A stretch of 64,000 bases of DNA from an uncultured Eubacteriales bacterium (lineage in GTDB: Bacteria > Bacillota > Clostridia > Christensenellales > Borkfalkiaceae). Below the pieces are notes generated by a model that saw only the letters and a list, made by a program, of their open reading frames with translations, was not told where the DNA came from and ran no database searches. The stretch lies in the NCBI GenBank assembly GCA_905209085.1, contig CAJLRM010000007.1, positions 62,001-126,000 on the forward strand, given 5' to 3'. Every line of letters begins with the position of its first letter. Position 1 is the stretch's first letter. The position numbers and the translations under genes were made by a program. Of the stretch, positions 9,337 through 17,188 are shown in pieces.

Positions 9337-10440
9337 TCAGTTTCCTCCGTTCCCGCTGTTGTCACTGATCCCCGGAATCGTGATCATAATGCCGCTGTCC
9401 CCTGTGACGACCTGAGGCAGTTTGCCGTCCCATTGGGAGATATATTCGATGTATTTCATGTATTCGGCGATATCCGCGCCCGTGTGCGTTTCGTCGTAAA
9501 CAATCGTGTAGACGGTTTCGGTGGTTTCGCCTTCGGCGTCTTTCACGGTTTGGGTCGTTTCGTTGACTGTGTAGCCGAGCATACGCGCGATCTCCACGCT
9601 TTTGAGCATGATGCCTTTTGCCTCGGCTTTCGCGGCGGCTACCTGAGCGTCCGCTTCCGCCTGCGCTTTTGCAAGGAGGGCTTTCGCCTCTTGTTCCGCG
9701 ACGTAAAGGGCTGTTTCCGCCTTCTCTCTTTCTTTCTCATTCTCGTATTCCGCCTGCAATTTTTCCTGCTGCGCCATCATTTTTGCTTCCACGGCGGCCT
9801 CGAAGGCGTCGGAGAAAGTAATGTCCGTGAGGACGGCGCTGTTGAATGTGACGTAATATTTATCGCCGATAGCGTCGGAGATGGTTTTTTCCACGGAAGG
9901 GGAAATGGTGTTTCTCTGTTCGATCAGTTTTTCCGCCTGGTACTTGGAAAGCTCGGCTTTCGTGCGTTCGATGGCGACGCTTTGAATGCGGTTGGTGAGC
10001 GCTTCCAAGCCGCCGTAATTGAGCGCTATTTCCTTGACGTTATCCTGGCGGATCTGAAACTGCACGGTCATGGAAATTTCCATGGGCTGGCTGTCGGAAG
10101 TATAGGCGGAAGTGGTAATTTCCAATTGCTGTACTTTGGCGTCGTATTTTTCATAACTCCGGGTCAGCCAAAAATCAAAATAGGTACCCGGAAGCTCCGT
10201 GCTGACGATGACGCCGAGTTCTTTGACGACGGCGATTTCTCCTGCGTTTACGGTGTGGAAGGATCCCGGGATCATCACCAGCAGCAGTCCGCCCGCCGCG
10301 ATCATGGGAATGGAGAGAGCGATAGGCGCTCCCCGTCTGCCCGTTCTCTTTTTTCTCTGAACGCGGGCGTGGATAAGAAGCGCCAGCCCCAACGCAATGA
10401 GGGCGAGAAAAAGTACGGCTGTAATGAATGCGAAAATCAT
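9337..10440 (-). CDS. SPFH/band 7 domain membrane protein
   Basis: A 367-residue protein with two N-terminal membrane helices (about 3-23 and 43-62), an SPFH domain (about 65-240, beginning HTVNAGEIAVVKELG) and an Ala/Glu/Lys-rich coiled coil (about 240-300). The tail ends in Gly/Asn-rich sequence. SPFH proteins (stomatin, prohibitin, flotillin-like) oligomerise into membrane scaffolds that organise proteases, secretion or membrane fluidity. Nothing here identifies a partner; no NfeD-type gene is adjacent. The gene is transcribed alone from a perfect promoter through a roughly 300-base leader that looks like a manganese riboswitch, which is unusual for this family and hints at a link to metal homeostasis or membrane repair. 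Confidence 0.88.
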   Translation of the reverse strand: MIFAFITAVLFLALIALGLALLIHARVQRKKRTGRRGAPIALSIPMIAAGGLLLVMIPGSFHTVNAGEIAVVKELGVIVSTELPGTYFDFWLTRSYEKYDAKVQQLEITTSAYTSDSQPMEISMTVQFQIRQDNVKEIALNYGGLEALTNRIQSVAIERTKAELSKYQAEKLIEQRNTISPSVEKTISDAIGDKYYVTFNSAVLTDITFSDAFEAAVEAKMMAQQEKLQAEYENEKEREKAETALYVAEQEAKALLAKAQAEADAQVAAAKAEAKGIMLKSVEIARMLGYTVNETTQTVKDAEGETTETVYTIVYDETHTGADIAEYMKYIEYISQWDGKLPQVVTGDSGIMITIPGISDNSGNGGN

Positions 10441-10549
10441 AGTTCTTTACTCCTTGTAATATGATAATAGAAAACAAATAAAATAAAAGGGACAAAGACC
10501 GGTCGGGAAGAAACGCTTTCCTTCGGGAGGGGACAAGGGGCGCAGGCGC

Positions 10550-10595
10550 AAAAAAAGACCCATACCCCGCACAAAATATGCACGACGCATGAGTC
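10550..10595 (-). terminator. Conditional terminator of the SPFH leader
   Basis: On the minus strand GACTCATGC (10595-10587) pairs with GTATGGGTC (10565-10557), nine pairs including two G-T, followed by seven T (10556-10550). The 5' arm includes the CUCA that would otherwise close the P1 stem of the upstream aptamer. Formation of aptamer and terminator is therefore mutually exclusive, which predicts antitermination when ligand is bound. Confidence 0.7.
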
Positions 10596-10705
10596 TCATT
10601 TTTTAAAAACCACCCGGACGGCTTTATGGCGCCGTCGATTGACGGGTTTCGTTACGTTTGCCCTGCGCTTTTCCGCGCCGGGGCAGCCGCAAATTACTCC
10701 CTCAG
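10590..10705 (-). ncRNA. Candidate yybP-ykoY (Mn2+) riboswitch aptamer
   Basis: Read on the minus strand: UGAG (10704-10701) pairs with CUCA (10593-10590) as P1. The conserved GGAGUA follows P1 directly (10700-10695), and UGAGA (10598-10594) stands before the closing strand. Between them is a hairpin that starts ACCCG, then UCAAUC in the conserved CGUCAAU context (10643-10638), then a GACGGC/GCCGUC hairpin, closed by CGGGU. This matches the two metal-binding loops of yybP-ykoY RNAs, which bind Mn2+ and usually control exporters (MntP, TerC, P-type ATPases). Identification rests on my recall of the consensus, not a covariance search. Confidence 0.7.
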
Positions 10706-10749
10706 CCTGTCGCCCCCAAAAGGGACAGACATTTTCTTCTATTAATATT

Positions 10750-10778
10750 ATTATAGCACGATTTTTTTATTTTGTCAA
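10750..10778 (-). promoter_or_regulatory. Perfect sigma-A promoter of the SPFH leader
   Basis: Minus strand TTGACA (10778-10773), 17-bp spacer, TATAAT (10755-10750). Transcription would start near 10743, about 300 bases before the SPFH start codon, so the riboswitch-like element lies wholly inside the leader. Confidence 0.85.
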
Positions 10779-10844
10779 TAGGTTTGGCCGCAATTTTTTG
10801 TGAAATCGTATGCGGCGGTAAGGGGGCTTGCAGGTAAAAAACTT

Positions 10845-10919
10845 TTTACAACTTTATTACAAATGTTTTTTTGTTTTCTTTGGCAAACGTTTGGATTTTT
10901 TTTGGGAATATGTTACAAT
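10845..10919 (+). promoter_or_regulatory. Candidate Pho box and promoter of the pit operon
   Basis: TTTACA (10845-10850) and ATTACA (10856-10861) are spaced 11 bp and nearly identical to the pair at 1278-1294. A promoter TTGGAT (10891-10896), 17-bp spacer, TACAAT (10914-10919) follows. The box is about 30 bp upstream of the -35, further than in the Na/Pi gene, so the exact geometry is uncertain. Confidence 0.5.
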
Positions 10920-11032
10920 AATTTTACGTATAAGATACAAGATAAGGACAAGTGTAAAATAAAGATGTAACCGATAGGTAATGAATTTGTCGGTTGCGGG
11001 AAGCAGACGGGAGAAAGAGGAATCCATCAGAT

Positions 11033-12079
11033 ATGACATTATCCCAGTTTATTCAGCAGCTCTCTACGACGCCGGCGCTTTGGGTGACGGCGCTCCTGAC
11101 GCTCGGCGTCATCCTCGTCAACGGCTGGACGGACGCGCCCAACGCCATCGCCACCTGCGTGGCGACCCGTGCGATGAAGCCTCGCCTCGCCATCGCCATG
11201 GCGGCGGTGTGCAACTTTCTCGGCGTGCTCGTCATGACGCTGTTGTCACCGAAAGTGGCGGAAACGATATATAATATGGTAGACTTCGGTCCCGACGCGC
11301 GGGAGGCGTTGATTGCGCTTTGCGCCGCCATGTTTGCCATCGTCGTATGGGCGGTGCTCGCCTGGGCGTTCGGAATCCCCACGAGCGAAAGCCACGCGCT
11401 CATCGCGGGACTCACCGGTTCCGCCATCGCCATGCACGGAAATCTGAGCGGCGTCAACGGCGCGGAGTGGGCGAAAGTGCTCTTCGGACTCGTGTTTTCC
11501 CTCGCCATCGGATTTGCGCTCGGGTATTTGGTGACGAAACTCATTCAAAATATCTGCCGCAACATGAATTATCGCAAAGCAAATAAATTTTTCGATAAGG
11601 GGCAGGTGGTCGCCGCCGCGGGAACGGCGTTTATGCACGGCGCGCAGGACGGTCAGAAATTCATGGGCGTATTCCTGCTCGGGCTGGCGCTCGCACAGGG
11701 CAGCACCTCCATGGGGGCGGTCAGCGTACCCGTTTGGCTGATGGTCGTCTGTTCCCTCGTCATGGCGTTCGGCACCTCGATAGGAGGCATGAAAATCATC
11801 AAGTCCGTCGGCATGGATATGGTGAAACTTGAAAAATATCAGGGCTTTGCGGCGGATATTTCCGCGACGGCAGGACTTTTGGTCTGTTCCATGACGGGAA
11901 TGCCCGTTTCCACTACGCACGCGAAAACGACGGCGATCATGGGCGTGGGAGCGGCGAAGCGGGTCCGTTCGGTGAATTGGGGCGTGGCGAGGGAAATGGT
12001 GCTCACTTGGATCCTCACCTTTCCGGGCTGCGGACTGATCGGCTTTCTGATGACTAAACTGTTCATCTTTATTTTCTGA
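11033..12079 (+). CDS. pit: Inorganic phosphate transporter, PiT family
   Basis: A 348-residue multi-pass membrane protein, taking the ATG at 11033 (MTLSQFIQQ) after GAAAGAGGAA; a TTG 39 bases earlier is in frame but has no better ribosome site. Both halves carry the PiT signature: NGWTDAPNAIATCVATRAM (about residues 25-43) and the later GxxxSTTHAKTTAIMG near residue 290, with PTSESHALIAGLTG in the first half. PiT carriers are low-affinity, proton- or cation-coupled phosphate transporters. The adjacent DUF47 gene, 22 bases downstream, is the usual partner, and the upstream Pho-box-like repeats suggest phosphate control. Confidence 0.92.
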   Translation: MTLSQFIQQLSTTPALWVTALLTLGVILVNGWTDAPNAIATCVATRAMKPRLAIAMAAVCNFLGVLVMTLLSPKVAETIYNMVDFGPDAREALIALCAAMFAIVVWAVLAWAFGIPTSESHALIAGLTGSAIAMHGNLSGVNGAEWAKVLFGLVFSLAIGFALGYLVTKLIQNICRNMNYRKANKFFDKGQVVAAAGTAFMHGAQDGQKFMGVFLLGLALAQGSTSMGAVSVPVWLMVVCSLVMAFGTSIGGMKIIKSVGMDMVKLEKYQGFAADISATAGLLVCSMTGMPVSTTHAKTTAIMGVGAAKRVRSVNWGVAREMVLTWILTFPGCGLIGFLMTKLFIFIF

Positions 12080-12101
12080 AAAATCAAGCGGGAGATTGCA
12101 T

Positions 12102-12728
12102 ATGAAAACCAAAAAGAAAAATTTTGATTACTTCGAAAGCCTCGTCAATATGTCCGTTTACGCCTTAGAAGAAGCAAATCTTCTCAAATCCATTTTCGTC
12201 GATTTCAAACCCGAGGAATTGGAAGAACAGCGTTCCCGTATGCACGATCTGGAACATAGGTGCGACATGGAAAAACACGACCTGACGACGGCGCTCGTCA
12301 AAGAATTTTTGCCGCCCGTCGACAGGGACGATCTGTTCCGCCTTTCGCACGTCACGGATAATCTCACCGACAGCGTAGAGAGCGTAGTCGCCTTTCTCTA
12401 TATGGCGGATATCAAGTCCCTTCGCGCGGATGCGGTCGCGTTTGCGGAGCTGATCATCGAATGCTGCGAGAACGCGGTCAGACTTTTAAAGGAGTTCCGC
12501 AATTTTAAAAAGTCGGAAAAACTCAAAGATATCGTCATCACCTTGAACGATTTGGAAGAAAAGGGCGACAGATTGTATGCGGAAGCGGTGCGCCGACTGT
12601 CGCGGGAAGCGCAGACGACGCGCGAGGTCATCGAATGGCGGGATATTTATAGGAATTTCGAAAACTGTTTCGACGCCGCGGAATCGATCGCGGACAACAT
12701 CGAATCGGTGGTGATGAAAAATACCTGA
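12102..12728 (+). CDS. DUF47/PhoU-like accessory protein of Pit transporter
   Basis: A 208-residue all-helical protein, ATG at 12102 with GGGAGA eight bases ahead. The family features are visible: an N-terminal FDYFESLVNMSVYALEEANLL helix, HDLEHRCDMEKHDLTTALVKEFLPPVDRDDLFRLSHVTDNLTDSVE-type core (about residues 47-93), and a C-terminal NCFDAAESIADNIESVVMK helix. DUF47 proteins are cytoplasmic relatives of PhoU that are nearly always encoded next to pit and are thought to gate it. The operon ends with a terminator just downstream. Confidence 0.9.
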   Translation: MKTKKKNFDYFESLVNMSVYALEEANLLKSIFVDFKPEELEEQRSRMHDLEHRCDMEKHDLTTALVKEFLPPVDRDDLFRLSHVTDNLTDSVESVVAFLYMADIKSLRADAVAFAELIIECCENAVRLLKEFRNFKKSEKLKDIVITLNDLEEKGDRLYAEAVRRLSREAQTTREVIEWRDIYRNFENCFDAAESIADNIESVVMKNT

Positions 12729-12748
12729 CGATGGACGTATTTTAAACG

Positions 12749-12790
12749 AAAAGAGCCTGTTTGCAACTGTTTGCAGAGAGGCTCTTTTTT
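12749..12790 (+). terminator. Intrinsic terminator of pit operon
   Basis: AAAAGAGCCT (12749-12758) pairs with AGGCTCTTTT (12779-12788), with T residues to 12790. Confidence 0.85.
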
Positions 12791-12836
12791 GGTAAGAAAG
12801 GGGGCAGGTATGTGTTGAAATACTATTTTAGAAAAC

Positions 12837-13640
12837 TCATTCGAAATACGCGCAGGGCGCGTCCGCCTTTACGCGTTCGAGATTGTTTTCTTTGATTCTG
12901 TCCGTAAAAGAGAGGGGGAGGGGTCTGCGGCGCAAACGTTCGGTGAATTTTGCGGAAAAGGCGATAAAGATAAAATAAATATAGGGCATCCCGAGATTGG
13001 TTTCGAGCAGCGAATTGACGACCAGCGTCATCAATTTTGCCGAGAAGCTTTCGAAGCCTGCGCTGCGGATGCCGCCTAAAAGCAGAGCCGCTTCCCAGCC
13101 GAACTGCACGAGGATGCCGATGGCGAGCAGCCAGGGGATATTTACCCGTTCCGCTTTATCCTTTCTGGTGATATTCCACGCGATCAGTCCTAAGTATCCC
13201 GCAAAGAGAATAAGCGCCATATATCCGTGGTAGGCGCCCGTCGTGCGCTGAATGACGACGGGATTGCCGCCCTGTCCGAAGGTTTCTGTAATCAGCGGAC
13301 AGCAAATCCACCAGCTTAAAATGAGAAGCGACCATTCGAAGAGATTTTTGTCTTTGGAGATCCAAAGCCATATCCATACGAAATTGGTGAATCCATAACT
13401 CATCGACATCCATAACAGTACCCAAAAAAGACTATATCCCTCGGAGATCTCGCGGGAATGACAGAGGAGATGAAAGATGCCGTAATCGACAAGCATATAG
13501 ACGATTCCGAAGATAAGCCCTACCATGGTGGCCGCATATTTCTTTTTGATGACGAGCAGCGCGGCAAATACGACGAGAAACACGATGTCCAGCCAGATAT
13601 AGAGCGGATCGAATTGTCGGCGCGCGATGATTTCAGGCAT
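12837..13640 (-). CDS. Uncharacterised multi-pass membrane protein
   Basis: I do not recognise this 267-residue protein. About seven or eight hydrophobic segments are visible (roughly residues 15-35, 38-58, 70-90, 102-115, 135-155, 165-185, 190-225), rich in Trp and aromatic residues. A basic cytoplasmic tail (RLRRRPLPLSF) ends with a charged extension. There are no obvious catalytic motifs. Minus-strand AAGGAG precedes the ATG, and a promoter lies at 13686-13713. It is transcribed alone. A transporter or sensor role is possible but not shown. Confidence 0.75.
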   Translation of the reverse strand: MPEIIARRQFDPLYIWLDIVFLVVFAALLVIKKKYAATMVGLIFGIVYMLVDYGIFHLLCHSREISEGYSLFWVLLWMSMSYGFTNFVWIWLWISKDKNLFEWSLLILSWWICCPLITETFGQGGNPVVIQRTTGAYHGYMALILFAGYLGLIAWNITRKDKAERVNIPWLLAIGILVQFGWEAALLLGGIRSAGFESFSAKLMTLVVNSLLETNLGMPYIYFIFIAFSAKFTERLRRRPLPLSFTDRIKENNLERVKADAPCAYFE

Positions 13641-13685
13641 GATTGTATACTCCTTACAGAAAAGGTATTTTTTGGATTCGTAAGG

Positions 13686-13713
13686 ATTATACCATATATT
13701 TTCAGATTGTCAA
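13686..13713 (-). promoter_or_regulatory. Sigma-A promoter of membrane protein gene
   Basis: Minus strand TTGACA (13713-13708), 16-bp spacer, TATAAT (13691-13686). Confidence 0.75.
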
Positions 13714-13759
13714 GAGATCGCAGCCGTTTTTTATCGGTTTATTTAAAAAAACGTTAGGG

Positions 13760-14983
13760 TCAGGAGGCGGCGCCAATTTCTCCCGCCCACTTGAATGCGT
13801 ATTTTGCGACGATGACGGCGATGATCTCGTTGATGATGGCCGCCGCGACGATCGTCCCCGAAACGACGGCCGCGAGGGAAGGATCTATTCCAGTCAAAGT
13901 TTCTACGGCAATTCCCGTAAATACCAGCGATACGCCCGAGTGGGGCAGAAGCGTGAGCCCCAGGTATTTCGTTACGGTTTTTTCCGCTTTCGTAATTTTA
14001 CCGCCCACATAGGCGCCGCCGATTTTTCCGCCCGCCCTCGACAGGATATAGACGAGCGTAAATACTCCCGCGCCCGCGATCAGACGGTAATTCAGCGGCA
14101 AACCGAGATTGACGATCACGATGATCAGCGAGAGATTTAAAAGCGGCCTGTAAAGACGGAGTATTTTTTCTAATTTTTCTTCTTTGAGAAGATTGGCCGC
14201 CGTCGCGCTGAACGACATACCGATCAGAAGATAATTGAGGCTGAACGAATGATAGAGATAATAATCCGTCAGCAATCCGACCGCTGTGGAAAGACATAAT
14301 CCGACGATCAGCACGGCGAAGCAAACGCGCGCGTCTTTGAGTTTGCGGAGGAGTAAGGCCGTTAAGCCACCTGTTCCTATGCCGATCGCGAACGGCAGAA
14401 TCACCATGCCGACGACGGACAAAACGGACGCGGACTGACTGCCCTTGGTCGCGCTGATCACGGAGATAACGGTAAAGAATACGACGACGCCGATTACGTC
14501 GTCGATCGCCGCAAGGGGGATCAGCGTGTCGGTGACCGGACCTTTCGTGCGGTATTCGTTAACGATAGACAAAGCGGGGGCAGGGGCGGTGGCTAAGGCG
14601 ATTCCTCCGAAAATAAAGGCGACGTATACGGGAATATCCGCGATTAAAAAAGCGACGGCGAAAACGAGCGAAACGAATAAAAACGTTCCGATCGATTGGA
14701 AAAAGGTGATTCCGATGATCTGTTTTCCCGAACCTGCGATCTTTTTAAAGATAATTTCCCGTCCGATCATTACGCCCGCGAAACATTCAAAAACTTTCAC
14801 GAAAATTTTATACCATAAAGCGTTCGTAATTTCTAACGTGACGATTTCCGTAAGGTAAGGACCGAATACGATGCCCGTGATCAGCCAGCCCAAAATGGCG
14901 GGGAGTTTAAATTTTGCAACGATTTTTCCGACGATTATCGCTATGCAGATGACGGCGAATACCCGCAGAATTTGTATGATCAT
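13760..14983 (-). CDS. Monovalent cation:proton antiporter, CPA2 family
   Basis: The ATG at 14983 (MIIQILRVFA, 407 residues) follows GGAGG and overlaps the stop codon of the TetR gene, so I prefer it over an upstream start at 15037. Twelve or so hydrophobic helices run the whole length. Family features include KLPAILGWLITGIVFGP near the N-terminus and a helix with PLAAIDDVIGVVVFF, which contains the paired Asp residues used for cation/proton exchange in CPA2 carriers. There is no C-terminal TrkA-N domain, so it is a short NapA/KefB-like form. It should exchange Na+ or K+ for H+ across the cytoplasmic membrane. The upstream TetR gene is translationally coupled and probably controls it. Confidence 0.85.
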   Translation of the reverse strand: MIIQILRVFAVICIAIIVGKIVAKFKLPAILGWLITGIVFGPYLTEIVTLEITNALWYKIFVKVFECFAGVMIGREIIFKKIAGSGKQIIGITFFQSIGTFLFVSLVFAVAFLIADIPVYVAFIFGGIALATAPAPALSIVNEYRTKGPVTDTLIPLAAIDDVIGVVVFFTVISVISATKGSQSASVLSVVGMVILPFAIGIGTGGLTALLLRKLKDARVCFAVLIVGLCLSTAVGLLTDYYLYHSFSLNYLLIGMSFSATAANLLKEEKLEKILRLYRPLLNLSLIIVIVNLGLPLNYRLIAGAGVFTLVYILSRAGGKIGGAYVGGKITKAEKTVTKYLGLTLLPHSGVSLVFTGIAVETLTGIDPSLAAVVSGTIVAAAIINEIIAVIVAKYAFKWAGEIGAAS

Positions 14984-15462
14984 AACATCGCCTCCAACTT
15001 TTTGATGACTCTTTTGGGAGGAACGAGGGAGAAACACAGCTTTTCAAAGGTTCCGTCCACAATGATTTTTACGACCTCTTTTTCTTCTTGCGTACCGATT
15101 AGCGCGTTCTCCATAATCGCCCAGATTTGCCTTTGTTTCTCTTCGACAAAAGACTGAATGGCCGCGTTCAGTGCGTATTTATTAAAGAGCTCTTTTCTTG
15201 TCATATACTTCGAACGATAATAAACGAACAGCAACTGATAAAGTTTATCGACATCGTCGGATTTTGATATAGAATCCGCTTTCGCCAACGCATCCTTGTA
15301 GTATTCTTCATAAATCGCCCGCGCAAGGTCTTCTTTGGTGGGAAAATATTTATAAACGGTCTTTTTGGAAATTTTCAGGCGTTCCGCCAATGTGTCCACG
15401 GAAAATTTCAAGCCTTCCGTTCGTAAACTGACAATCGATTCTTTGATGATCTTTTCTTTCAT
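14980..15462 (-). CDS. TetR/AcrR-family transcriptional regulator
   Basis: A 160-residue repressor-type protein. The N-terminal HTH (about residues 17-50: FSVDTLAERLKISKKTVYKYFPTKEDLARAIYEE) is typical of TetR. The ligand-binding part is short and helical. Its stop codon overlaps the antiporter ATG as ATGA, so both are made from one message. An inverted repeat GGAAACA/TGTTTCC lies right behind its own promoter, which suggests autoregulation of the pair. The inducing signal cannot be read from sequence. Confidence 0.88.
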   Translation of the reverse strand: MKEKIIKESIVSLRTEGLKFSVDTLAERLKISKKTVYKYFPTKEDLARAIYEEYYKDALAKADSISKSDDVDKLYQLLFVYYRSKYMTRKELFNKYALNAAIQSFVEEKQRQIWAIMENALIGTQEEKEVVKIIVDGTFEKLCFSLVPPKRVIKKLEAML

Positions 15463-15478
15463 CGTCGCCCTCCGTTAT

Positions 15479-15536
15479 GGAAACAAAATATTAAAATTAT
15501 GTTTCCTATTATAACTCTTAAAGCGGCGAAAGTCAA
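15479..15536 (-). promoter_or_regulatory. Promoter and candidate TetR operator
   Basis: Minus strand TTGACT (15536-15531), 17-bp spacer, TATAAT (15513-15508). Directly downstream an inverted repeat GGAAACA (15479-15485) and TGTTTCC (15500-15506) spans the expected transcription start, half-site centres 21 bp apart, as expected for TetR-type autorepression. Binding is inferred. Confidence 0.65.
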
Positions 15537-15633
15537 TAAATATAGGTATAGAATTTTATTTTTTCCGAAAATAAAATACGGCGTCGTCCGAGCGACGGCC
15601 GCGGCCGTAGAAATAGCTTAAAAAGCAAGTCTA

Positions 15634-15666
15634 TAAAAAATCAGCGTCCCGATATGCGGGACGCTT
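15634..15666 (-). terminator. Intrinsic terminator of zinc-ribbon gene
   Basis: AGCGTCCC (15643-15650) and GGGACGCT (15658-15665) form a perfect stem, followed on the minus strand by TTTTTT. The 178-base stretch 15463-15640 otherwise holds only the TetR promoter and operator. Confidence 0.85.
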
Positions 15667-15681
15667 CAAGATTGAAAATAT

Positions 15682-16077
15682 TTACGCTTCCGTGGACGTA
15701 GGGGCGGAATTGTCTTTCAACGATTCTTCGGCGGCAGATTGAGCGGGCTCGCTTTGCGTTATGCCCGATAAAGTCTGCGGAGCGGCGTTGAATTCCTCTC
15801 CGAAAGGATCTTCGGCGGCGGGGATCTGTTCCTGCGGCACGCCGTTTTTGATGTTTAAATATTCCTGTTTGCCGATGGCGACAGCGTATCCGCAGCGAGG
15901 ACACTGCAAAAAGTAACGTTTGTCCCATCTGATGATGCGGATGAAAAATAAGCTGATATAGCTGTATTGAAGAACGACCTGTTGCGAAACAGATTCTTGA
16001 TTGCAGCTTCTGCACGGCCGATTCCGGTATAAAGGAAGTCTTTTGGAATAAGTCCCCCAACCATAAAAAATAAACAT
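15682..16077 (-). CDS. Zinc-ribbon domain protein
   Basis: A 131-residue protein beginning MFIFYGWGTYSKRLP, with Cys pairs CRSC (residues 22-25) and CPRC (59-62) that can form a zinc ribbon, separated by aromatic and beta-rich sequence. The last 50 residues are Ala/Glu/Ser-rich and probably disordered. Similar small zinc-ribbon proteins with an MF(I/V)-F-G start are common in Firmicutes, with unknown function. A second minus-strand frame spanning the same DNA lacks this organisation. A good terminator follows at 15634. Confidence 0.75.
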   Translation of the reverse strand: MFIFYGWGTYSKRLPLYRNRPCRSCNQESVSQQVVLQYSYISLFFIRIIRWDKRYFLQCPRCGYAVAIGKQEYLNIKNGVPQEQIPAAEDPFGEEFNAAPQTLSGITQSEPAQSAAEESLKDNSAPTSTEA

Positions 16078-16138
16078 ACTTGTTTATCCGGATCGCCTTG
16101 CACAGGACATTTTCAAGACGCATTGCAAAAAGGAATGC

Positions 16139-16825
16139 TTAGACCGCATCGTTTTTGTGACTATGTTTTTGAATGATAGAAACGATCATTTCATAGAATC
16201 CGAAGATAATCCCGACGATAAATCCGCTGGCGTGTCCCAGATTATGCAGCAGATCGTAGGGATAGGAGGCAAACGTCACTTCCCTTGTTCCGCCGTTGAA
16301 ACACATCGCAAAATAGATCAATCCGAGAATCACTATCCCCGCGATAACGTTAAAAGGATAACGTTTTTGTTTTTGAAACAGTACAAAGAAATAATCGACT
16401 ATAATATAACCGTACAGTCCGTAGTTTACTCCTGAAAATCCATGCCAACCGAGAGATATATCGTTAGTGCATATTGCAAATGCCGTAAAGACGGACATTA
16501 TAAACATAAATATCAGAAACCGCAGACTGCCTTGTTTGCGTTCCAGATAAATTCCCGCGACAAAAAAGCAGAGCATATTCAATAGACAATGCTGCCAGTT
16601 CGAATGTTCATAGGAATTGACAAGCGCTTGGAATAAATTGTCTGCTGTAAATTTGCCCCAATTGGAGCGAATCGCATAATCCCCCAGGTGCGATCCGTGC
16701 ACGGCATACAAAGTAACATTTAGCAAAACAATCATTGTCGTAACGGCAAAGAAGTAGTTTCGGCTAAGCCAGGTGATTTTTTTGCTCTTGTCATTAACCG
16801 CGATATTATTCATTAACTTTATCAT
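16139..16825 (-). CDS. Rhomboid-family intramembrane serine protease
   Basis: A 228-residue protein with six or seven membrane helices. The catalytic Ser131 sits in GFSG and the catalytic His198 in HNLGHASGFIVGIIFGF. The oxyanion-side His79/Asn83 pair lies in HSNWQHCLLNMLCF. These are the full set of rhomboid protease motifs, so it should be active. Substrates are not known; one possibility is processing of the C-terminally anchored secreted proteins seen at 49.8-61.3 kb, as rhombosortases do with GlyGly-CTERM proteins. The gene has its own promoter at 16832-16860. An in-frame Met5 is an alternative start. The surrounding DNA is more A/T-rich than most of the window. Confidence 0.85.
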   Translation of the reverse strand: MIKLMNNIAVNDKSKKITWLSRNYFFAVTTMIVLLNVTLYAVHGSHLGDYAIRSNWGKFTADNLFQALVNSYEHSNWQHCLLNMLCFFVAGIYLERKQGSLRFLIFMFIMSVFTAFAICTNDISLGWHGFSGVNYGLYGYIIVDYFFVLFQKQKRYPFNVIAGIVILGLIYFAMCFNGGTREVTFASYPYDLLHNLGHASGFIVGIIFGFYEMIVSIIQKHSHKNDAV

Positions 16826-16831
16826 GATTCT

Positions 16832-16860
16832 ATTTTATCATACCGATCATGCAAAAGCAA
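16832..16860 (-). promoter_or_regulatory. Promoter of rhomboid gene
   Basis: Minus strand TTGCTT (16860-16855), 17-bp spacer, TAAAAT (16837-16832). Confidence 0.5.
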
Positions 16861-17188
16861 TAAAATCGTGAAAAGAAATAATTTTTGCGGCACGTTTTTT
16901 GAATAAGCCAACTATGGAAATTGTATTTTCTATGTTCGCATTAGACGCCGGGAAATTTTGCTCGTTATGGCGGGAGTTCGGAGTGCTGCTTGCTTTTTTA
17001 AGCCGCATTGCGAAAAACGCCGCGGCTTTTGCGGACCGCCGAAACGCCGTTTCTTCAATTGCCGCTCAACATACGAAAAAGGAGTTGCCTAAAACGAATT
17101 TTTGTTTTGCTATATCGCTCTGGTTTATATAATAAAATTTTTATTCTACATTGTCGTTACCATCGTTTTCAGTAGAATTTAGAAGTAA
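16861..17188. other. Intergenic stretch without a supported gene
   Basis: This 328-base stretch between the rhomboid and MATE-like genes holds only short frames without ribosome sites. I see no structured RNA or clear terminator in it. Confidence 0.5.

Noticed and set aside
15641..16123. Alternative minus-strand frame over the zinc-ribbon gene
   Set aside because: It lacks the paired Cys motifs, reads through the terminator stem, and has Arg-rich shadow composition.
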